Origin: Pseudomonadota bacterium
Lineage (GTDB): Bacteria; Pseudomonadota; Alphaproteobacteria; Acetobacterales; Acetobacteraceae
Reading direction: 5' to 3'
Length of the DNA stretch: 25,166 bases
Assembly (NCBI GenBank): GCA_021845835.1
Contig: JAJZVE010000004.1
Span: 1-25,166, forward strand
The position numbers and the translations under genes are program-made. Below, piece by piece: positions 8,069 to 14,547 of this stretch; position 1 is the first letter of the stretch, and the number at the start of each line of letters is the position of its first letter. The notes under the pieces were generated by a model. It saw nothing but the letters and a program-made list of their open reading frames with translations, was not told the DNA's origin and did not search any database.

Positions 8069-8833
8069 TCAGGCACCGCTGGCATAGAGCCAGCGCGCGA
8101 CCAGGGCATCCGTGTCGCCGCCGAACGCGGCGCGCGCCCCGCTGGCGACAACGCTGCCGTTCTTCACAACGTACACGTGATCCGCGATCGCCATCGCGCT
8201 TTTGATGTCCTGGTCAACCAGCAGGATCGCCTTGCCCGACTGGCACGCCAGGGAGCGGACCAGATCGTAGATGTCTTCGCTGGTGCGCGGGTCGATTCCG
8301 GCGGTCGGTTCGTCGATCAGGTACACCTGCGGCTCCGCCAGCAGGCTGCGCGCGATCTCGACCTGCCGCTGCTGGCCGCCCGAAAGCTGCCCTGCCGGCT
8401 GATGCCGCTTCTCCCGGACCGCAGGAAAACGCTGGTACGCCTCCTCAAGCCTCGCCCGCAGCCGGGCCTTGGGCAGCCGCGCATGCCACAGGCCGAGCCT
8501 GAGGTTGGATTCGACGGTCAGATAAGGAAACAGGCTCGGCCGCTGCGGCAGATAGGCAACCCCGAGGGCGAGCATGTGGTACGGCATCGTGCCGGTCACA
8601 TCGCGGCCGGCAAGCCTCACCTGCCCCGCGCGTGGCCTGAGGAAGCCGAACAGCGCCTTGAGCAGCGTCGATTTGCCGGTGCCGTTGGGGCCGACCACGC
8701 AGGAGACGCGGCCGCGCCAGGCCTTGCAGGACAGGTTGCGCAGGACGTCGATGTCGCTGGTGTAGCCGGCGACCAGCCCGTCCGCCGCAAGCAGGGGTTC
8801 GGCCTCGTCGCCGGCTGCTTCGGCTGCGGTCAT
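8069..8833 (-). CDS. livF: Branched-chain amino acid-type ABC transporter ATPase (LivF-like), first system
   Basis: A 254-residue ABC ATPase, the last gene of the leftward importer operon. It has Walker A G-P-N-G-T-G-K-S-T (48-56), the Q-loop (Y-L-P-Q-R-P-S), the signature L-S-G-G-Q (150-154) and Walker B Y-L-I-D-E-P (171-176). The switch position after the D-loop reads V-D-Q-D, so glutamine replaces the usual histidine, as is common in LivF proteins. The start codon overlaps the stop of the preceding ATPase gene by four bases (ATGA), implying translational coupling. It pairs with LivG on the inner membrane face to power uptake. The gene ends 118 bp from the convergent aldehyde dehydrogenase; I see no clear terminator in that gap. 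The symbol denotes family, not proven substrate. Confidence 0.9.
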   Translation of the reverse strand: MTAAEAAGDEAEPLLAADGLVAGYTSDIDVLRNLSCKAWRGRVSCVVGPNGTGKSTLLKALFGFLRPRAGQVRLAGRDVTGTMPYHMLALGVAYLPQRPSLFPYLTVESNLRLGLWHARLPKARLRARLEEAYQRFPAVREKRHQPAGQLSGGQQRQVEIARSLLAEPQVYLIDEPTAGIDPRTSEDIYDLVRSLACQSGKAILLVDQDIKSAMAIADHVYVVKNGSVVASGARAAFGGDTDALVARWLYASGA

Positions 8834-9588
8834 GGCGCACCCTCCGGCGGCTTGCGCGTGCCGGTGTAGGCGCGGATCACCGCCGGATCCTGCAACACGT
8901 CGTCGGAGGCGCCGTCGGCGATCTTGCGCCCGCGCGCCATGACCAGCGTGCGCCGCACCACCGCGCGCACGGCATCGAGGTTGTGATCGACCAGCACGAT
9001 CGTATAGCCGTCGGCGTTGAGGCTGCGGATATGCGCGACGATCTGGTCCAGCAGCCGCGGATGCACGCCGGCGAACGGCTCGTCCAGCAGCAGCAGGCCG
9101 GGATGCAGCATCAACGCGCGGCCCAGCTCCAGCAGCTTCTGCTGTCCGCCCGAGAGCGTGCGGGCCGGTGCGTCCGCCAGCTGCTCCAGACGCAGGAAAG
9201 CCAGCACCTCGCGCGCGCGCGCCGTCGCCTGGGCGCGGCGGGTGCCGGCGTCGGTCAGCGCCGGCACGATCAGATTCTCGATCACGGTCATGCGCCGGAA
9301 CAGGCGCGGCACCTGGAAGGTGCGCGCGACGCCGCCGCGCGCGAAGGCGTAGGCCGGCAGACCCGCCATGTTCCGCCCGCGCAGCGTGATCGCGCCGCTG
9401 TCTGGCCGCAAGGCGCCCGCGATCAGGTTGATGGTCGTGGTCTTGCCGGAGCCGTTCGGGCCGATCAGGCCGACCAGTTCGCCGCGATGCAACGCGATCG
9501 ACAGGTCCTCGACCGCCTTGATGCCGCCGAACTGCTTGTGCAGCGCCTGCGCGGCGAAATAGGGCGCGTCGTCAGGACCGGTTGGCAT
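8830..9588 (-). CDS. livG: Branched-chain amino acid-type ABC transporter ATPase (LivG-like), first system
   Basis: A 252-residue ATPase with the LivG opening (L-H-K-Q-F-G-G-I-K-A-V-E-D), Walker A G-P-N-G-S-G-K-T-T (43-51), signature L-S-G-G-Q-Q-K and Walker B L-L-L-D-E-P-F-A-G, followed by a V-D-H-N switch. The frame is open further upstream, but the start at 9588 gives the normal N-terminus; the longer version would add an arginine-rich stretch unlike the family. The start overlaps the end of the upstream permease gene by 17 bp, and its stop overlaps the livF start by 4 bp. It is part of the five-gene importer operon. Confidence 0.9.
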   Translation of the reverse strand: MPTGPDDAPYFAAQALHKQFGGIKAVEDLSIALHRGELVGLIGPNGSGKTTTINLIAGALRPDSGAITLRGRNMAGLPAYAFARGGVARTFQVPRLFRRMTVIENLIVPALTDAGTRRAQATARAREVLAFLRLEQLADAPARTLSGGQQKLLELGRALMLHPGLLLLDEPFAGVHPRLLDQIVAHIRSLNADGYTIVLVDHNLDAVRAVVRRTLVMARGRKIADGASDDVLQDPAVIRAYTGTRKPPEGAP

Positions 9589-10552
9589 GGCCGCCCTCCG
9601 TCCCGACCGCCGGCCGCGCCACCGCCGGCGCGCGGCGGGCGAGCGGCGTCTCCAGCAGCGTGAACAGGCCGTTCTGGGCAAAGCGCTGCACCAGGATCAG
9701 CACCAGGCCGAGCAGGACGAAGCGCCACTCGCCATAGTCGCGCAGGATCTCCGACAGCGCATAGACGACCACTGCCCCGATCACGGCCCCCGGCAGACTC
9801 TCGATACCGCCGATCACCGCCATCGCCACCACCAGCCCCATCTCGGGCAGGATCACCATGTTCGGCGTCAGGATGCCGACGAAATGCGCGTAGTAGGCGC
9901 CGGCCAGCGCGGCGATGCCGCTGGTCACGACGAACACGACGATCCGGTACAGCGTGGTGTTCACGCCGCTGGCCTGCGCCGCGCTCTCGTCCTCGCGGAT
10001 GGCGCGCAGGAACAGGCCGACCCGCGTCGCCATCAGTCCATTCATCACTAGCAACGCCAGCGCCACCAGCACGAGGCCGGCATAGTAGTACGGGACATCG
10101 GACCTGCCGGGAAACAGGCCGGGCACCTCCAGCCCGAGGCTGCCGCGCGTCACGTCCGTCTCGGCCACCAGCATCAGCCTGAAGATCTCCGAGACGGCCA
10201 GCGTGAACAGCGCGAGGTATGGGCCGCTGAGGCGCAGCACCAGCGCGCCGATCGCCGCGCCGACGACCATGGCGATCAGCACGGCAGCCGGGATGGCGAC
10301 GAAAACCGGCAGGCCGAGCCGCAGCGACAGCAGCGCGGAGGCGTAGCCGCCAAAAGCCGCGAACGCGACATGGGCGAAGGAGAACTGGCCGGCATGGCCG
10401 GCGAGCAACGCCCAGCTGGCGGCGAGCAGCGCGTAGTACCACGCCAGCGCGCCGACATGGATCCAGTACGGCCCGGCGATCGCCGGCGCCAGCAGCGCCG
10501 CCAGCAGCAACACCACCTGCAGGCCGGCGGCAGGCGTGAAGCGATGCGCCAT
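9572..10552 (-). CDS. livM: Branched-chain amino acid-type ABC transporter permease (LivM-like), first system
   Basis: A 326-residue integral membrane permease with about eight to ten hydrophobic segments. It contains the LivM landmarks S-F-A-H-V-A-F-A-A-F-G-G-Y near the N-terminus and the cytoplasmic coupling loop G-G-I-E-S-L-P-G-A-V-I-G-A near the C-terminus, which contacts the ATPases. The ATG at 10552 is used because it lies 4 bp after the stop of the preceding permease; a start seven codons earlier would overlap that gene. It forms the membrane channel together with the LivH-like protein. Confidence 0.88.
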   Translation of the reverse strand: MAHRFTPAAGLQVVLLLAALLAPAIAGPYWIHVGALAWYYALLAASWALLAGHAGQFSFAHVAFAAFGGYASALLSLRLGLPVFVAIPAAVLIAMVVGAAIGALVLRLSGPYLALFTLAVSEIFRLMLVAETDVTRGSLGLEVPGLFPGRSDVPYYYAGLVLVALALLVMNGLMATRVGLFLRAIREDESAAQASGVNTTLYRIVVFVVTSGIAALAGAYYAHFVGILTPNMVILPEMGLVVAMAVIGGIESLPGAVIGAVVVYALSEILRDYGEWRFVLLGLVLILVQRFAQNGLFTLLETPLARRAPAVARPAVGTEGGHANRS

Positions 10553-10556
10553 GCCG

Positions 10557-11456
10557 CTACTCCAGCCGCACATGCGCGCGCCCGAACAGCCCGGTCGGCC
10601 GCACCAGCAGCACGAGGATCAGCAGCAGCGCGCCGAACGCCTGCGTATAGGCGAGCGCACGGTTCGGATCGGGCAGGAAGCCGACGCCCAGGCCCTGCAC
10701 CACGCCGAGCAGGATGCCGCCGACGATGCTGCCGCCGACCGATCCCATGCCGCCGAGCACGATGATGATGAAGGCTTGCACGCTCGGCAATTCGCCCATG
10801 TTCGGCGACAGTGCGAAGATCGGCGCGATCAGTGCCCCGGCGCCGCCGGCGAGCGCCGCGCCGAGGCCGAAGGCGATCGTGTACATGCGCTGCGGGTTGA
10901 TGCCGACGACGGCGGCGGATTCGCGGCTCTGGCTGACGGCGTCGAGCGCCTGCCCGAGCGCGGTGCGCGCCAGGAACCACGCCAGCCCCGCCAGCAGCAG
11001 CACCGCGACGCCGGCGGCGATCAGCCGGTCGTACGGCAGGATAACCGGGCCGGCGATCAGGCTGCCGCGCAGGAAGGCGGGCGGCGACTTGCTGAACGGC
11101 CCGAACACGACAATGGCAAGATTGGTCAGCAGGATGGTCAGCGCGAAGGTAACGATGATCGCGTACTCATCCTTACGCTCCACCTTGTCGGCATACATCG
11201 GCTGCAGCACGAGACGTTCGAACAGCGCGCCAAACAGGAACAGTGCCAGCATGGCGACCAGCACGCCGCCCATCGGCGGCACGCCGAGATAGCGGATCGC
11301 GTAGTAGGCCGCATAGCCGCCGAGCATGTAGAAGGCGCCGTGGCCGAAATTGACGACCTTGAGCACCGAGAACACGAGCGCGAGGCCAGCCGCCATCAGG
11401 GCGTAGATCAGCCCGATCACCAGACCGTTGACGACGAGCAGCGTGGCATAGGTCAT
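10557..11456 (-). CDS. livH: Branched-chain amino acid-type ABC transporter permease (LivH-like), first system
   Basis: A 299-residue permease. It starts M-T-Y-A-T-L-L-V-V-N-G-L-V-I-G-L-I-Y-A-L, with the typical V-V-N-F-G-H-G-A-F-Y-M-L-G-G motif of LivH proteins and the coupling loop G-G-M-G-S-V-G-G-S-I-V-G-G. It lies 25 bp downstream of the binding-protein gene and 4 bp upstream of the LivM-like gene. An open frame extends further upstream but would run into the binding-protein gene, and its sequence is not hydrophobic, so 11456 is the better start. Confidence 0.88.
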   Translation of the reverse strand: MTYATLLVVNGLVIGLIYALMAAGLALVFSVLKVVNFGHGAFYMLGGYAAYYAIRYLGVPPMGGVLVAMLALFLFGALFERLVLQPMYADKVERKDEYAIIVTFALTILLTNLAIVVFGPFSKSPPAFLRGSLIAGPVILPYDRLIAAGVAVLLLAGLAWFLARTALGQALDAVSQSRESAAVVGINPQRMYTIAFGLGAALAGGAGALIAPIFALSPNMGELPSVQAFIIIVLGGMGSVGGSIVGGILLGVVQGLGVGFLPDPNRALAYTQAFGALLLILVLLVRPTGLFGRAHVRLE

Positions 11457-11481
11457 CGGGAATCGCCGTTCGGAATGCGCC

Positions 11482-12693
11482 TCAGTGCGCCGGCTCGATC
11501 TTGTCGGTGGTCGCCCATTTCGCCGGGAACACGATCGGCGCATCGCTCGGCGCCTGATCGACGGCCGTGTACTGGATGATGTGAAACGGCACGTCGATGA
11601 ACTGGTGATAGGCCCAGGCGGGATCCCTGGTTGCCGGGAAAGAATAGGTGCCGTTCACGCCGACATACGAAACCTGTTCAAGTCCCTTGATGACGGCGGC
11701 AGGCTCGGCCGAACCGGCCTTGGTGATGGCAGCAGCGAGGACGCCGAGCGTGTCGTAGGCTTCCATCGCGACCCCGGTCGGCGCGCGGCCGTATTTCGTC
11801 TGGAACGCGGCGACGAAGGCCTTCGCCTTGTCGCTCCAATACACCCTGGGTGTGGCGACGTTTACGACCAGAAGGTGATTGGCGCAGTCGCCGTCCACCT
11901 CCCATACTTCCTTCTGCAGCAGGCCCGTGGAACCCACCATCCTGGTCGCCGCCGTCGGCGCGATGCCGAGTTGGCAGGCCTGCTTGACGATCTGGTACTG
12001 CGCCTGCCCCGCTACCACCATCTGGATGATGTCGGGCTTTGCGCCCTCATTCATCAGCCGCAGCAGCGCGGGCGTGAAGTCCTGCTGATTGAGGTCGATG
12101 GTGACCATCCGCTGATCGACACCCTTGCTCTTGAGGATGTCGGCGACGACCCGGGCGCCGTCCTGCCCGAAATCGCTGTTCTCTGCGACGATGGCGACGT
12201 GCTTGAAGCCCTGCGCCACCATCCAGTCGGCGACCTTGACATAGACGAGCGAGTTCGCCGGCGCGAGACGGAACACTTCCGGATACTGCAGCGCCGTCAG
12301 CTTGTCCGCCCAGACATCGGTGCCGACCCAGGGCACGCCTGCCTTGTGCGCCACGTCCACCTCGGCGAGCGCGACCGAGGAATGGAACTCGCCGAAGATC
12401 GCCGCGACATGGTCGCGCGAAATCAGCCGCACCGCCGCGGCGCTGCCTTCAGCGGGTTGGCCCTTGGTATCCTCGTACACGACCTTGAGCGGCCGGCCGA
12501 GCAGGCCGCCCGCGTGGTTGATCTGATCGACTTCCAGTTGCACCGCCCATTGCATTTCCTGGCCGCCGGAGAAATTTCCGGGCGGCGACAGCGGGCCGAC
12601 CCAGCCGAGGGTAATTGGCTCGGCCGCCAGTGCGCTGGCCGCGAACAGGCCCGTTGCTGCGGCGAGAGTGACAATGATGCCTGTGCGGTTCAT
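11482..12693 (-). CDS. Periplasmic substrate-binding protein of Liv-type ABC transporter (type 1 fold), first system
   Basis: A 403-residue protein. The N-terminus is a classic Sec signal peptide: Arg at position 3, a hydrophobic core (residues 5-20), and likely cleavage after A23 or A24 (A-L-A-A/E-P). The mature part opens I-T-L-G-W-V-G-P-L-S, the usual first strand of LivK/Leu-Ile-Val-binding proteins, and continues with the I-N-H-A-G-G-L-L-G-R-P-L hallmark. It is the first gene of the leftward operon and faces the divergent rpiR-type gene across 139 bp. The ligand is not predictable. The family also binds amides, short-chain acids and aromatic acids, and the divergent acyl-CoA synthetase makes a carboxylate plausible. 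Confidence 0.9.
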   Translation of the reverse strand: MNRTGIIVTLAAATGLFAASALAAEPITLGWVGPLSPPGNFSGGQEMQWAVQLEVDQINHAGGLLGRPLKVVYEDTKGQPAEGSAAAVRLISRDHVAAIFGEFHSSVALAEVDVAHKAGVPWVGTDVWADKLTALQYPEVFRLAPANSLVYVKVADWMVAQGFKHVAIVAENSDFGQDGARVVADILKSKGVDQRMVTIDLNQQDFTPALLRLMNEGAKPDIIQMVVAGQAQYQIVKQACQLGIAPTAATRMVGSTGLLQKEVWEVDGDCANHLLVVNVATPRVYWSDKAKAFVAAFQTKYGRAPTGVAMEAYDTLGVLAAAITKAGSAEPAAVIKGLEQVSYVGVNGTYSFPATRDPAWAYHQFIDVPFHIIQYTAVDQAPSDAPIVFPAKWATTDKIEPAH

Positions 12694-12753
12694 GCGGCGC
12701 CTCCCGTGTCTGCCGGCGTGGTCGCGCCGCGTCGCGAACGGCGCGCGGCGTCG

Positions 12754-12764
12754 TGTTTGAAACA
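12754..12764. promoter_or_regulatory. Candidate RpiR operator half A, palindrome TGTTT-G-AAACA
   Basis: A perfect 11-bp palindrome that contains TGAAACA (12758-12764). It lies just past the predicted start of the leftward importer transcript and overlaps the -35 hexamer of the rightward regulator promoter. The same TGAAACA heptamer recurs exactly 28 bp away, inside the second palindrome. Pattern seen directly; binding by the adjacent RpiR protein inferred. Confidence 0.45.
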
Positions 12765-12786
12765 AGCGGGCCAATCCTACCAGGAT
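12757..12786 (+). promoter_or_regulatory. Candidate promoter of the RpiR-type regulator
   Basis: TTGAAA (12757-12762, five of six) and CAGGAT (12781-12786, three of six) are 18 bp apart. The start would be near 12793, giving a leader of about 40 nt to the ATG at 12833. It faces the importer promoter and shares both palindromes with it. The -10 is weak, so this is tentative. Confidence 0.3.
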
Positions 12787-12802
12787 GAAACATCCATTGC
12801 AA
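12774..12802 (-). promoter_or_regulatory. Candidate promoter of the first importer operon
   Basis: On the minus strand, TTGCAA (12797-12802) and TAGGAT (12774-12779) are separated by exactly 17 bp, each matching four of six consensus positions. The spacer is almost filled by the inverted repeat GGATG-AAA-CATCC. Transcription would start near 12767, about 75 nt upstream of the binding-protein start codon. Confidence 0.45.
12783..12795. promoter_or_regulatory. Candidate RpiR operator half B, inverted repeat GGATG-AAA-CATCC
   Basis: A perfect 5-bp inverted repeat with a 3-bp centre lies between the -35 and -10 hexamers of the importer promoter and over the -10/start of the regulator promoter. 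A protein bound here would block both promoters. It contains the second TGAAACA copy (12786-12792). Confidence 0.45.
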
Positions 12803-12832
12803 GCCGGGCAGCCGGGCGCTAGCCTTGACCCG

Positions 12833-13744
12833 ATGTCTGAAGCCCCGCTCCATGCGCGTCTCCTCGCCGCCTTCGACGAGATGCCGAAGCAGTTGCAGGC
12901 GGCGGCGCGATGGGCACTGGATAATCCGCAGGACGTGGCGCTGCTGACGGTGCGCGAGCAGGCCAGGCGCGCCGGCGTGGTGCCCGCCACCATGACGCGG
13001 CTGGCGCAGCGGCTCGGCTTCGACGGCTACGATGCGGTGCGGACCCTCTATGCCGACAACCTCCGCCGCGGCGCCTCGGTGTTTTCCGGCAAGGCGGAGG
13101 CGCTGGTGGCGCGCCGCAAGCTCCGCGGTGAGGCGACGCTGGCGTTCGACCTGATCGACGGCCTGGCACACCAGATGGCCAGCCTGTCGTCGCCCACCGC
13201 GCTGGCGCAGTTGTCAGCCGCCGCCCAGGTGATCGCGAAAGCGCGCCGGGTCTATGCGCTCGGCCAGCGGTCGAGCTACCCGGTCGCGTTCCATTTCGCC
13301 TATGTGTTCGGCCTGGCCGGCGGGCGGGTGCAGCTGCTGGACGGTCCCGGCGGCACCGGCAGCGACGCCCTGCGCGATGCGCGCAAGGGCGATGCGCTGG
13401 TCGCCGTCAGCGTCAAGCCCTACACGCGCGCCGCGGTGGAGACCACGCGCTACGCCGCGCGCCGCGGCGTCGATGTCGTCGCCATCACCGACAGTGCGGT
13501 CTCGCCGCTTGCCCGCAGCGCCTGTGCCGCGATCGTGGTGCCGACCGATAGCCCCTCTTTTTTCCACACCATGACGCCGGCCTTCGCGATCGCCGAGGCA
13601 CTGGCGGCCCTGCTCGCCGCCGCGGGCGGCGGCACAGCGCTGGCCGCCGTGCGCGGCAGCGAGCGGCAGATGAGCGCGCTCTGCACCCATCTGCTGCCGC
13701 CGCGCCGGCACACGGCGCGCGATGCAACCGGACGCAACGGCTGA
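12833..13744 (+). CDS. RpiR/MurR-family transcriptional regulator with SIS domain
   Basis: A 303-residue regulator. Residues 1-75 form an RpiR-type helix-turn-helix (L-T-V-R-E-Q-A-R-R-A-G-V-V-P-A-T-M-T-R-L-A-Q-R-L-G-F-D-G-Y), and residues about 120-265 form a SIS domain with the expected strands (V-Y-A-L-G-Q-R-S-S, A-V-S-V-K-P-Y-T, V-V-A-I-T-D-S). An in-frame ATG at 12785 would add 16 residues but lies inside the putative operator and promoter, so the ATG at 12833 is preferred. No strong ribosome site is visible at either. SIS domains in this family usually sense phosphosugars. Here the neighbours are a Liv-type importer (divergent) and a crotonase plus acyl-CoA synthetase (downstream), so a different effector is likely. 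Probable repressor of both directions. Confidence 0.87.
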   Translation: MSEAPLHARLLAAFDEMPKQLQAAARWALDNPQDVALLTVREQARRAGVVPATMTRLAQRLGFDGYDAVRTLYADNLRRGASVFSGKAEALVARRKLRGEATLAFDLIDGLAHQMASLSSPTALAQLSAAAQVIAKARRVYALGQRSSYPVAFHFAYVFGLAGGRVQLLDGPGGTGSDALRDARKGDALVAVSVKPYTRAAVETTRYAARRGVDVVAITDSAVSPLARSACAAIVVPTDSPSFFHTMTPAFAIAEALAALLAAAGGGTALAAVRGSERQMSALCTHLLPPRRHTARDATGRNG

Positions 13745-13765
13745 AGGAGCGAGGCGGGAACCGCC

Positions 13766-14545
13766 ATGACACCGACGATCATCTACGAAGCCCGCGACGG
13801 GATCGGCGAGATTCGCCTGAACCGTCCGCATCGCCTCAATGCCGTGACCAGGCAGCTCTACGACGAACTCAATCTGGCGCTGGACCGGGCCGAGCAGGAC
13901 CGGGCGATCCGCGCCGTGCTGCTGACCGGCGAAGGCCGGGCGTTCTGCGTCGGCGCCGACCTCAGGGAACACAAGGCCGGCCGCACCGCGTTTGAGCGCC
14001 GCGAATACCTGCGCGGCGAGCAGACCGTGTGCCGGCGGCTGATGCAGTTGCGCAAGCCGGTAGTCGCCGCGGTCAACGGATTCGCGCTCGGCGCCGGCGC
14101 CGAGATGGCGATCGCGTCCGATTTCATCGTCATGGCCGCGAGCGCACAACTTGGCTTGCCGGAGATCGGCCTCGGCACGTTTCTCGGCGGCGGCGTGACC
14201 TGGCTGCTGCCGCGCCTTGTCGGCCTGGCCAAGGCGCGCGAATTGGTGTTCCTCGGCGAGCGCATCGGCGGCGAGGAGGCGGCGCGCCTCGGCCTCGCCT
14301 GCCGCGTGTTCCCCGACGGCGGCTTCCTTGACGACGCGCGGGCATTCGTTCGCACGCTGGCGCGCAAGGCGCCCGTTTCCATGCAGTTGGCGAAGGAACA
14401 GCTCACGCTGGCCGCCGAACGCACGCTGGACGCGGCGCTGGTCGCGGAACTGGAGGGGATGACATTCTGCGCCACCACGCGCGACTGGCAGGAAGGCGTG
14501 GACGCATTTGCCGAGAAGCGCGCCCCGGTGTTCAGGGGAGAATAG
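13766..14545 (+). CDS. Enoyl-CoA hydratase/isomerase (crotonase family)
   Basis: A 259-residue crotonase-fold enzyme. The oxyanion-hole segment C-V-G-A-D-L (61-66), the loop G-F-A-L-G-A-G-A-E-M with E113, and L-P-E-I-G-L-G with E133 match the two catalytic glutamates of classical enoyl-CoA hydratase, so hydration of a 2-enoyl-CoA is plausible. It starts 21 bp after the RpiR-type gene and ends 2 bp before the acyl-CoA synthetase gene, indicating one operon. An isomerase or lyase role cannot be ruled out because crotonases share these motifs. Confidence 0.9.
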   Translation: MTPTIIYEARDGIGEIRLNRPHRLNAVTRQLYDELNLALDRAEQDRAIRAVLLTGEGRAFCVGADLREHKAGRTAFERREYLRGEQTVCRRLMQLRKPVVAAVNGFALGAGAEMAIASDFIVMAASAQLGLPEIGLGTFLGGGVTWLLPRLVGLAKARELVFLGERIGGEEAARLGLACRVFPDGGFLDDARAFVRTLARKAPVSMQLAKEQLTLAAERTLDAALVAELEGMTFCATTRDWQEGVDAFAEKRAPVFRGE

Positions 14546-14547
14546 CG

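Noticed and set aside
12785..12832. Upstream ATG extending the RpiR-type protein by 16 residues
   Set aside because: It lies within the proposed operator and -10 region, the added residues are not family-like, and the start at 12833 fits the predicted transcript better.
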